NCBI GenBank assembly: GCA_040507035.1
Contig: JBEVVR010000021.1
Span: 16,540 to 80,539 of the forward strand
DNA from: Thiodiazotropha sp040507035
Lineage (GTDB): Bacteria > Pseudomonadota > Gammaproteobacteria > Chromatiales > Chromatiaceae
Length of the DNA: 64,000 nucleotides
Direction of reading: 5' to 3'
Shown: one piece after another, positions 19,347 to 26,532 of the stretch
Layout of the letters: each line of letters opens with the position of its first letter
Position numbering within the stretch: the stretch's first letter is position 1
The notes under the pieces: model-generated
The model's database searches: none
Seen by the model: only the letters and a program-made list of their open reading frames with translations
Told to the model about the DNA's origin: nothing
Position numbers and translations under genes: made by a program

Positions 19347-20177
19347 ATGCTGCAGTCCCTCAACATGCGAGCCACTGTCCTGGCAATCACCTTCCTCGCC
19401 GTGATCCTCGGCATCTGGGAGATGGCCAACCAGGCGCCGACGGCGAAGGAGGCGTTGACCGAGTATGAGATCCTCATGGGCGGCGCCGATCAGGAGGCCC
19501 GGGTGCCACCCCCCTCCAAGGTCATCGGCCTGGCCGTTGACGAGCTCTCCGATCCCTTCTACGACAAGGGCCCCAACGACAAGGGTATAGGCATCCAACT
19601 CGGCTACTCGGTCTACCGGGTGCTCGCCGGTTACTTCATGGCAGCGGTGATCGCCATCCCCATCGGTTTTCTCATCGGCATGTCGCCGCTGATGCAGAAG
19701 GCAATGAATCCCTTCATCCAGGTGTTGCGGCCGATATCGCCCCTGGCCTGGATGCCCCTGGCCCTGTTTATCATCAAGGATTCCGAGGCCAGTTCCATTT
19801 TCGTGATTTTCATCTGTTCCATCTGGCCGATGTTGATCAACACCGCATTCGGCGTGGCCAATGTGCGCAAGGATTGGCTCAACGTGGCCCGGACCCATGA
19901 GCTTTCACCCCTGCGTACCGCCTTTACCGTGATCCTGCCGGCGGCGGCGCCCACCATTCTCACCGGGATGCGCATCTCCATCGGTATCGCCTGGCTGGTG
20001 ATCGTCGCCGCCGAGATGCTGGTGGGCGGCACGGGTATCGGTTACTACGTCTGGAACGAGTGGAACAACCTCGATCTCACCAGCGTAATCTTCTCCATCC
20101 TGATGATCGGTATCGTGGGCATGCTGCTCGACATGGCGTTGTCCGGTGCCACCCGATTGGTCACCTACAAGGAATAG
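19347..20177 (+). CDS. ABC transporter permease, NrtB/SsuC type (cyanate/nitrate family)
   Basis: A 276-residue inner-membrane permease of the binding-protein-dependent transport family. It has an N-terminal membrane segment (RATVLAITFLAVILGIWEMA), a periplasmic stretch, and then the five-helix core. The cytoplasmic coupling loop near 180-215 carries the EAA-type signature (ARTHELSPLRTAFTVILPAAAP). Purine-rich GAGAGAGACGG precedes the ATG. It sits between the binding protein and the ATPase with only seven bases before the next start, so the three form one importer. Substrate is inferred as cyanate from cynS four genes downstream; nitrate or nitrite cannot be excluded by sequence alone. Confidence 0.88.
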   Translation: MLQSLNMRATVLAITFLAVILGIWEMANQAPTAKEALTEYEILMGGADQEARVPPPSKVIGLAVDELSDPFYDKGPNDKGIGIQLGYSVYRVLAGYFMAAVIAIPIGFLIGMSPLMQKAMNPFIQVLRPISPLAWMPLALFIIKDSEASSIFVIFICSIWPMLINTAFGVANVRKDWLNVARTHELSPLRTAFTVILPAAAPTILTGMRISIGIAWLVIVAAEMLVGGTGIGYYVWNEWNNLDLTSVIFSILMIGIVGMLLDMALSGATRLVTYKE

Positions 20178-20184
20178 CGAATCC

Positions 20185-21123
20185 ATGACAGCAGCACACT
20201 ATTTCGTCGAGGCGGAAAACCTGACCAAACGTTTCAAGACCAAGGATGGGGACCTGACGGTATTTGAGAATGCCAATTTCGGCATCCACAAGGGGGAGTT
20301 CGTCTGCATCATCGGCCACTCCGGCTGCGGCAAGTCCACCATCATGAATATTCTTGCCGGCCTTGACGGGGCAACCGAAGGCGCCCTCTTCATGGATATG
20401 AAAGAGGTGGCGGGACCGGCCCTGGAGCGGGGCGTGGTGTTTCAGAACTACAGCCTGCTGCCCTGGCTCACATCTATCAAGAATGTGATGTTCGGGGTAC
20501 GTGCACGCTGGCCCCAGTGGAGCCGGGACAAGGTGCGCGAGCACGCCTATAAATATCTGCAGATGGTGGGGCTTGGGGATGGTTCGGAGGAGCGCAAGCC
20601 ATTCGAACTCTCCGGCGGTATGCGCCAGCGGGTCTCTATCGCCCGGGCTTTCGCCATCGAGCCTAAATTGTTGTTGCTGGATGAGCCCTTCGGCGCCCTC
20701 GATGCGTTGACCCGGGGCAACATCCAGGACGAGCTGCTGAAGATCTGGAACGAGACCCACCAGACGGTCTTCATGATCACCCATGACGTGGATGAGGCGA
20801 TCCTGCTGGCCGACCGCATCCTGTTGATGACCAACGGTCCCTATGCGCGCATCGCCGAGTCGGTGAAGGTGGACATCCCCCGGCCCAGGGACCGCACCAG
20901 CATCATCCATGATCCCGGCTACTACCCGATCCGCAACCACCTGGTCGATTTCCTGGTGAAGCGCTCCAAGGAGCTGGCCGGTGGTCCCGATGATGAGCAG
21001 CAGATCAAGATGGAATCCGGAAAGCCGGATGGCTATGTGCGGGTCTTTCCAGAAGAGGTCAATCCGGCACGGGATGCCATCGCGATGCCAGCGACACCGG
21101 CAGCGCAGGCAGCGAATCAGTAA
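20185..21123 (+). CDS. ABC transporter ATP-binding protein, NrtD/SsuB type
   Basis: A 312-residue nucleotide-binding subunit. Visible motifs are Walker A GHSGCGKST (about residues 44-52), Q-loop VFQNYSLLPW, signature LSGGMRQRVSIARA, Walker B LLLLDEPFGALD and the switch histidine in MITHDVDEA. The C-terminal tail (about 265-312) extends beyond the usual SsuB length and shows no recognised domain. An in-frame start at 20146 overlaps the permease gene, but the ATG at 20185 with upstream AAGGAA is preferred. It energises the permease at 19347 and is followed after 20 bases by the COG0523 GTPase. Confidence 0.9.
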   Translation: MTAAHYFVEAENLTKRFKTKDGDLTVFENANFGIHKGEFVCIIGHSGCGKSTIMNILAGLDGATEGALFMDMKEVAGPALERGVVFQNYSLLPWLTSIKNVMFGVRARWPQWSRDKVREHAYKYLQMVGLGDGSEERKPFELSGGMRQRVSIARAFAIEPKLLLLDEPFGALDALTRGNIQDELLKIWNETHQTVFMITHDVDEAILLADRILLMTNGPYARIAESVKVDIPRPRDRTSIIHDPGYYPIRNHLVDFLVKRSKELAGGPDDEQQIKMESGKPDGYVRVFPEEVNPARDAIAMPATPAAQAANQ

Positions 21124-21143
21124 ACAACGAAGAGAGATTGGGT

Positions 21144-22535
21144 ATGACGGCTTGTCTTCAGGAAACCTGCAGCGAACACAACAGCGGCGATGAGCGCGTG
21201 GAAGACGACGGGCGCGTGCCGGTGACGGTGTTGACCGGGTTTCTCGGCTCTGGCAAGACCACCCTGTTGAACCGTATCCTCACCGAGCAGCACGGCAAGC
21301 GCATCGCGGTGATCGAAAACGAGTACGGCGAGATCGGCATCGACCACGAGCTGGTGGTGCAGTCGGACGAAGAGATCTTCGAGATGAACAACGGCTGTAT
21401 CTGCTGCACGGTGCGCGGCGATTTGATCCGTATCCTCGGCCGCCTGATGCGCCGTAAACACAAGTTCGACCATATCCTCATCGAAACCACCGGCATGGCC
21501 GACCCAGGCCCGGTGGCCCAGACCTTCTTCATGGACGAGGAGATGAAGGAGAAGCTGCGCCTCGATGCCATCGTTACCCTGGTGGATGCAAAGCATGTGG
21601 TGCAGCATCTGGATGGGTCGGACGAATGCGAGGCCCAATTGGCATTTGCCGATGTGGTCATCATTAACAAGACCGACCTGGTGAGCGCTGATGAGCTGGC
21701 TGATCTCTCTGCCACGATAAAGGGTCGTAACCGACTGGCGCGAATTCATCAAACCCAACATGGCAATATCGACCTGAATAGTGTCCTCGGCATCCGTGCC
21801 TTCGATCTGGAAACCAAAGTGGCGGAGATTCCCGACTTCCTGCAGGAGGAGCTCCCCTTCGAGTGGTGCGGTGAGTTTGAGCTGGAGGCGGGGAGCTACG
21901 AGTTGGCTTTCCAGCCCGGCCCCGATCCCACTATCGATATCGTCCTGGGGGCGATCGATGAAGCGCAGAGTTTCGAGGTCTGGAAAGAGAACAGCATCCT
22001 GCTCTACTCCGAAGCAGCGGCGCCACTGGCCGATACCGGACTGACACCGGCGAAGGCGCTCTACCGCCTGCCTGTGGATGCGGTATCGGGGGACCGTTAT
22101 CGAATCGTCATCCCGAGAGCCGGCCGCTATCTGCTATTCACGCAGCATCTGCCGGAAGAGTTCGACATGACCCTCTCCATGAATGGTGTGACGGTCTCGG
22201 CTATAAGACAACAGGAGTACGCCAGCCCCCACAGCCATGACGAGACGGTGGGTTCGGTTGGACTTCACCTGCCCGGGGATCTGGATCAGCAGAAGTTCGA
22301 GAGCTGGGTGGTCTCGTTGCTGCGTCAAAAGGGCCCGGACATCTTTCGCTTTAAAGGGATCCTGGCGCTAGCGGGTAAGAGCGAGCGTTTCCTCTTTCAG
22401 GGGGTGCATATGCTATTCGACGGAAATTTCGGTCGCCCATGGGGTGGCGAGGTCAGACACAATCAACTGGTATTCATCGGTCGCAATCTGGATCGCATGG
22501 AACTGGAGAGGGGATTGGCGCAATGCAGGGCCTGA
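21144..22535 (+). CDS. COG0523 / CobW-family G3E GTPase (putative metallochaperone)
   Basis: A 463-residue P-loop GTPase. Motifs: Walker A GFLGSGKTT, switch EYGEIGID, the metal-binding NGCICC, Walker B-like ETTGMADPGPV and the base-recognition NKTD. The C-terminal CobW domain is present (SVGLHLPGDLDQQKFESWV to FRFKGILALAGK, ending near RNLDRMELERGL), preceded by a large beta-rich insert (about 245-370) that makes it longer than the usual 320-400 residues. Family members use GTP hydrolysis to deliver Zn, Co, Ni or Fe to client proteins. Here the client is unknown, and cyanase is not a metalloenzyme. GAGAGA precedes the ATG. The 3' end overlaps the WD40 gene by 13 bases. Confidence 0.88.
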   Translation: MTACLQETCSEHNSGDERVEDDGRVPVTVLTGFLGSGKTTLLNRILTEQHGKRIAVIENEYGEIGIDHELVVQSDEEIFEMNNGCICCTVRGDLIRILGRLMRRKHKFDHILIETTGMADPGPVAQTFFMDEEMKEKLRLDAIVTLVDAKHVVQHLDGSDECEAQLAFADVVIINKTDLVSADELADLSATIKGRNRLARIHQTQHGNIDLNSVLGIRAFDLETKVAEIPDFLQEELPFEWCGEFELEAGSYELAFQPGPDPTIDIVLGAIDEAQSFEVWKENSILLYSEAAAPLADTGLTPAKALYRLPVDAVSGDRYRIVIPRAGRYLLFTQHLPEEFDMTLSMNGVTVSAIRQQEYASPHSHDETVGSVGLHLPGDLDQQKFESWVVSLLRQKGPDIFRFKGILALAGKSERFLFQGVHMLFDGNFGRPWGGEVRHNQLVFIGRNLDRMELERGLAQCRA

Positions 22536-23563
22536 GCGTGGCGACTGCGGCGGCGAATGGTGCTGAGCTGGCCTGGGCAACGGTCCTGGGCGAGAGCATA
22601 GCCGATGTTGCCTGGTCGCCATCCGGGGAGCTGTTGCTTGCCGGCACCGCGGACGGGGAACTCTGCGCCTTGCGGCTGGATGCGGAGTGGAAATTCCGGG
22701 TCCAGGCCCACCAGCAGGGGATTACCCGGGTCTCTCCCAGTCCCGCCGGTGACACCATCGCCACCACCGGAGAAGACGGCGGCCTGCTGTTGTGGCAGGC
22801 GGAAACCGGCGAGCCCTTGGAGACCCTGGGACAAGACCAGAGCTGGGCGGAACATCTGGCCTGGTCCCCCGACGGCAAGCTACTGGCGGGCGTCGCCGGC
22901 TCTCGGATCTATCTGCGCGACGCGGATGGCAATACCAGTGAATGGGATGGCCACCCGGGGAATGTAGCGGCCCTGGCCTGGGCGCCCAAGGGTCGCCGCC
23001 TGGCCAGTGCCACCAACAAGGGTGTCTACCTGTGGAATCCGGGCAGCTGGCAGCCGACCCGGGTATTGAGCTTTCCCGGCGCCGCCGTCTCCCTGGTCTG
23101 GAGCCATGACGGTCACGCCCTGGCGGCGGGCACCCAGGACGGCTTTCTCCACATCCGCCTGCAGCAACCGGGCGCCACCCCCCGGCAACTCAGCATGAGC
23201 GGCTATCCCGGAAAGGTGTCATCGCTGAGCTGGCATCCACGACAGTTGCGTATCGCCAGTTGTGGCGGTAGCGACCTGGTGTTGTGGGAGCTGGATGCAA
23301 ACAAGGGTGATCGACGCGCCACCCCGCTGCGGCGACACAACCATACGGTGACCACCCTGGCCTATGACCCAAAGGGTGAGATGCTGGCCAGCGCGGATCG
23401 TAACGGCAGGCTCTGTATCTGGAGCACGGACCATCTGGTGGCATTTGAGATGGAGTTGGGCAGCGAGATTACGACACTGGCCTGGCAGCCCGGTGGTCAT
23501 GGATTGGCCGTGGGCAGTGTGGACGGCATGGTGCGACTTTTTAACCTGGGGGATAAGCGTTAA
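22523..23563 (+). CDS. WD40-repeat beta-propeller protein
   Basis: A 346-residue protein made almost entirely of WD40-type repeats: recurring units of about 40 residues with patterns such as VAWSPSGELLLAGTADG, LAWSPDGKLLAGVAG, LAWAPKGRRLASATNKGVYLWN and LAYDPKGEMLASADRNGRLCIW. At least seven repeats can be counted, enough for a single propeller. There is no signal peptide, so it is probably a cytoplasmic scaffold. The ATG (with GGAGAGGGG upstream) overlaps the GTPase stop, suggesting translational coupling and a joint function with the GTPase. Its binding partner and role in cyanate use are not known. Confidence 0.88.
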   Translation: MQGLSVATAAANGAELAWATVLGESIADVAWSPSGELLLAGTADGELCALRLDAEWKFRVQAHQQGITRVSPSPAGDTIATTGEDGGLLLWQAETGEPLETLGQDQSWAEHLAWSPDGKLLAGVAGSRIYLRDADGNTSEWDGHPGNVAALAWAPKGRRLASATNKGVYLWNPGSWQPTRVLSFPGAAVSLVWSHDGHALAAGTQDGFLHIRLQQPGATPRQLSMSGYPGKVSSLSWHPRQLRIASCGGSDLVLWELDANKGDRRATPLRRHNHTVTTLAYDPKGEMLASADRNGRLCIWSTDHLVAFEMELGSEITTLAWQPGGHGLAVGSVDGMVRLFNLGDKR

Positions 23564-23608
23564 ACCCCCTCTTCCCTATTCATATTTAAGCAAGTCAGAG
23601 GCAAAGCC

Positions 23609-24049
23609 ATGAAAAAGATAGAGATGACAGAAGCCATAATGGAAGCCAAGCTCAAGTCGGGAATGGGCTGGGAGGCCATCGCGGAGGTGGTCGGGCTCGA
23701 CCCGGTGTTCGTGACATCCGCCTGCCTGGGTATGAACACCCTGGAGGCAGCTTATGCCGAGAAGCTCTGCACCGCCCTTGGACTCTCGGATGAGGTCTCT
23801 GCCACCCTGCAGCAGTTTCCCACCAAGATATGGGAGCAGACAGTGCCAACCGATCCGGTCATCTACCGCTGGTACGAGATCGTCGGCGTCTATGGCGAAA
23901 CCATTAAAGAGATCATCAATGAGAAGTTCGGCGACGGCATCATGTCGGCCATCGACTTCTCGATGAAAATCGACAAGGAAGAGAATCCGGCAGGGGACCG
24001 GGTGTTGGTAACCATGAGTGGTAAGTTCCTACCCTATAAAACCTGGTAA
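23609..24049 (+). CDS. cynS: Cyanate hydratase (cyanase)
   Basis: A 146-residue enzyme that converts cyanate and bicarbonate to ammonia and CO2 (via carbamate). The N-terminal helical domain is followed by the conserved catalytic domain. Arg87, Glu90 and Ser113 (in YRWYE and IMSAIDFS) correspond to E. coli Arg96, Glu99 and Ser122 with a uniform offset of nine. Length is close to the family norm (about 146-156). GAGGCAAA lies upstream of the ATG. As the only enzyme in the operon, it defines the pathway: imported or internally made cyanate becomes a nitrogen and CO2 source and is detoxified. Confidence 0.96.
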   Translation: MKKIEMTEAIMEAKLKSGMGWEAIAEVVGLDPVFVTSACLGMNTLEAAYAEKLCTALGLSDEVSATLQQFPTKIWEQTVPTDPVIYRWYEIVGVYGETIKEIINEKFGDGIMSAIDFSMKIDKEENPAGDRVLVTMSGKFLPYKTW

Positions 24050-24154
24050 GGAATCGATCCCAAGGTTGGGCCGAAAAATCCCGACAAGGATTTGAAAACG
24101 TCGCAGGCGAAAACCCCGGCGACAGCTGTAAGACAAGACTTAGAGGATACAGAT

Positions 24155-24829
24155 ATGCACATCGAACCAGGCGTCGTGGTCGGCGCAAAAATGGCACTTG
24201 GCTATGCAACTGCAGCGGGGGTTTTCCTCTATGCGGCAAAGCACTCCCTGAAGACGATTAAAAAGGACGGACTCGCAGCACTTGGCGTTCGTGCGCTGTT
24301 GGCGACCCTCCTGGTGTTCGGTTTTTTCCAGGTTTTACCTCACTATCCGGTGGGCGTCTCCGAGGTGCATTTCATTCTCGGCTCCACCCTGTTCCTGATG
24401 TTCGGCGCCGCACCGGCGGCGATCGGTCTCGCCATGGGCCTGTTGGCTCAAGGAATCCTATTTGCGCCTGCTGACCTGCCCCAATATGCGATGAATGTCA
24501 CCAGCCTGCTGGTGCCCCTGTTCGTTATTGACCACCTGGCGCGTCGTATCATTCCCGCGGACACCGCTTATAAAGACGTGACCTACACCCAGGCGCTCAA
24601 ATTGTCCACGGCCTTCCAGGCCGGTGTGGTGGCCTGGGTGGGTTTCTGGGCCACCTACGGACAGGGTTTCGGCGCCGAGAGCCTGACCTCGATTGCCACC
24701 TTCAGCGCCGCCTACATGCTGGTGATTGTGGTAGAGCCGCTGGTTGATCTGGCTGTTCTTGCTGCAGCTAAATCTCTGCATAAACTTCAGGGCAGTGTCC
24801 TCTTCCACTCGCGTCTCTATCAGGCCTAA
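24155..24829 (+). CDS. CbiM-like energy-coupling-factor membrane component
   Basis: A 224-residue, six-helix-type membrane protein. The ATG (GAGG eight bases upstream) gives an N-terminus MHIEPG that resembles the MHI start of CbiM/NikM. In that family the N-terminal amine and His2 coordinate the Co or Ni ion. His63 and His72 (PHYPVGVSEVHFILG) fall near the position of the other metal-binding histidines of the family. No CbiN, CbiQ or CbiO partner follows, so the subunit is either solitary or uses a shared ATPase module elsewhere. It is the last gene of the cyanate operon, separated from cynS by 105 bases, and is followed by a hairpin. Confidence 0.75.
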   Translation: MHIEPGVVVGAKMALGYATAAGVFLYAAKHSLKTIKKDGLAALGVRALLATLLVFGFFQVLPHYPVGVSEVHFILGSTLFLMFGAAPAAIGLAMGLLAQGILFAPADLPQYAMNVTSLLVPLFVIDHLARRIIPADTAYKDVTYTQALKLSTAFQAGVVAWVGFWATYGQGFGAESLTSIATFSAAYMLVIVVEPLVDLAVLAAAKSLHKLQGSVLFHSRLYQA

Positions 24830-24845
24830 GCGGGTAGTACAGAGA

Positions 24846-24880
24846 CTGCACCGGTGAAGAGCCCATCTCCGCCGGTGCAG
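24846..24880 (+). terminator. Hairpin at the end of the cyanate operon
   Basis: Nine-base arms CTGCACCGG / CCGGTGCAG with a 17-base loop lie just after the CbiM-like stop. There is no T-run, so factor-independent termination is uncertain. Confidence 0.45.
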
Positions 24881-25115
24881 GATCGTACAACAGAATAGCC
24901 AATCCCGCTCACTTTGCCGCTTCCCTTGCATCTCCCCGCCCCGATTCCTCCTCTTTTCGGGCATTTACAACGATAATCGCCAATCTCAATACAGCGGGAT
25001 AGTTTAAACCGGGGTGTCAACTTTGATCCTGTAGGCTGCAATGATCACCAACTTGGGGTATTGTTGAACGCCTGAGTAGCAGTAGATCTACAACTTTCAT
25101 AATGGATTAAAGGTA

Positions 25116-26138
25116 ATGGAGTCACCTGCAAGGGAATCAGTGCTTACAACCGGCACATACTACTATCAGCAATATGCTGATGCCGACCCCGATGCCGGGG
25201 ATCATCGACTGGCAGTGATACTCCCCTGTTACAATGAGGAAGCTGCGATCGCAAGGGTGGTCAGTGATTTTCGTCTCGCCCTGCCGACGGCTATCATCTA
25301 CGTCTTCGATAACAACTCCACGGACAGCACGGCTGAAAGGGCCGAGCAGGCGGGAGCGCGGGTGCGCCGGGTCAACCTGCGGGGTAAGGGCAATGTGGTG
25401 AGGCGCATGTTCGCCGATGTGGATGCCGATATCTACGTCATGGCAGACGGTGATGCCACCTATCATGCGCCGAGTGCGCCGCTGATGATCCAAAAACTGA
25501 TCTCGGACAACCTGGATATGGTGGTTGGCATTCGCAATCATAACGAGAGCCAAGCCTATCGCAGAGGCCATCGTGTCGGCAATCGACTGCTTACCCGCAC
25601 CATGACGGGTATATTCGGCAGTGGTTTTAGCGATATGCTCTCAGGCTATCGGGTCTTCTCCCGGCGCTTCGTTAAATCCTTTCCCGCGATGTCAAAGGGT
25701 TTCGAGATTGAGACTGAACTCACCATTCATGCGCTCGAGTTACGTATGCCCAGCGGTGAGATGAGCACACCCTACGGCATCAGGCCCAATGAGTCGGAGA
25801 GTAAGCTGCATACCTATGCCGACGGTCTGCGCATACTCAGAACCATTATCAAACTGTTTGCTGTGGAGCGCCCGCTGCGATTCTACAGCCTTGCAGCACT
25901 TTTCTTTATATTGTCAGCAGTCGCCCTTGCGCTGCCTTTAGTGGTCACTTATGCAGACACCGGGTTGGTGCCGAGATTTCCTACCGCTATTCTGAGTACC
26001 GGGTTGACGATCACGGGGGTAATCTGTTTCATCACCGGAATCATCCTGGAAACGGTCACCATAGGCAGGCGGGAGATAAAACAGTTGCACTATCTCACCA
26101 TACCTGCAGTTTCCAAGCCAAAGCCGAATGAAACCTAG
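25116..26138 (+). CDS. Family 2 glycosyltransferase, membrane-anchored (GtrB/DPM-like)
   Basis: A 340-residue GT-A glycosyltransferase. The nucleotide-sugar fold starts near residue 32 (LAVILPCYNEEAAI) with the DNNSTDST loop and the metal-binding MADGD near 113. Two C-terminal membrane helices (about 250-315) anchor it. This architecture fits polyprenyl-phosphate sugar synthases such as GtrB, which load a lipid carrier with one sugar on the cytoplasmic face. The next gene is a GtrA flippase-like protein three bases away, followed by a large membrane protein, which together resemble a gtr cassette. The sugar is unknown. Confidence 0.85.
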   Translation: MESPARESVLTTGTYYYQQYADADPDAGDHRLAVILPCYNEEAAIARVVSDFRLALPTAIIYVFDNNSTDSTAERAEQAGARVRRVNLRGKGNVVRRMFADVDADIYVMADGDATYHAPSAPLMIQKLISDNLDMVVGIRNHNESQAYRRGHRVGNRLLTRTMTGIFGSGFSDMLSGYRVFSRRFVKSFPAMSKGFEIETELTIHALELRMPSGEMSTPYGIRPNESESKLHTYADGLRILRTIIKLFAVERPLRFYSLAALFFILSAVALALPLVVTYADTGLVPRFPTAILSTGLTITGVICFITGIILETVTIGRREIKQLHYLTIPAVSKPKPNET

Positions 26139-26141
26139 ACG

Positions 26142-26525
26142 ATGAAACAGATAGGTATGTTTGCCCTGGCCGGAAGCGTAGGATATCTGGTCGATGTCGT
26201 CGTACTCCTGCTGGCCAACCTGGTAGTGGGGCCTCATCTGGGGCGACTCATCTCCTTCAGTGTTGCGGTTGTCGCAACCTGGCTGATAAATAGAAAACAC
26301 ACCTTTATCAATTACAGGGAACAATCTTTAATCACAGAGTTTGCCCGCTATTTCACCACCGCCCTGGGCGGGGGTGTTGTCAATCTACTGATCTACTCCT
26401 CGCTGGTAAATCTTCTCGAGCTGACGACTTTGTGGCTGCCGTTGGCGGTTGCCATCGGAGCCCTGGTTGGCATGTTGATCAACTTTATGCTGGCAAAGCA
26501 TTTTGTCTTTAGCTATCCAAAATAG
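26142..26525 (+). CDS. GtrA-family membrane protein (putative lipid-linked sugar flippase)
   Basis: A 127-residue protein with four predicted membrane helices and the GtrA hallmarks: an N-terminal FALAGSVGYLVDVVVL helix, the loop TWLINRKHTF and the late motif NFMLAKHFVF. The family is thought to flip polyprenyl-phosphate sugars across the inner membrane. It starts three bases after the GT2 stop and its end nearly touches the next gene, so the three are cotranscribed. Confidence 0.88.
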   Translation: MKQIGMFALAGSVGYLVDVVVLLLANLVVGPHLGRLISFSVAVVATWLINRKHTFINYREQSLITEFARYFTTALGGGVVNLLIYSSLVNLLELTTLWLPLAVAIGALVGMLINFMLAKHFVFSYPK

Positions 26526-26532
26526 CGCCTCC

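Noticed and set aside
24050..24154. Possible riboswitch before the CbiM-like gene (cobalamin or Ni/Co)
   Set aside because: The 105-base gap is too short for a cobalamin riboswitch and I could not find the conserved core of either class; only a weak GTCGC/GCGAC pairing is visible.
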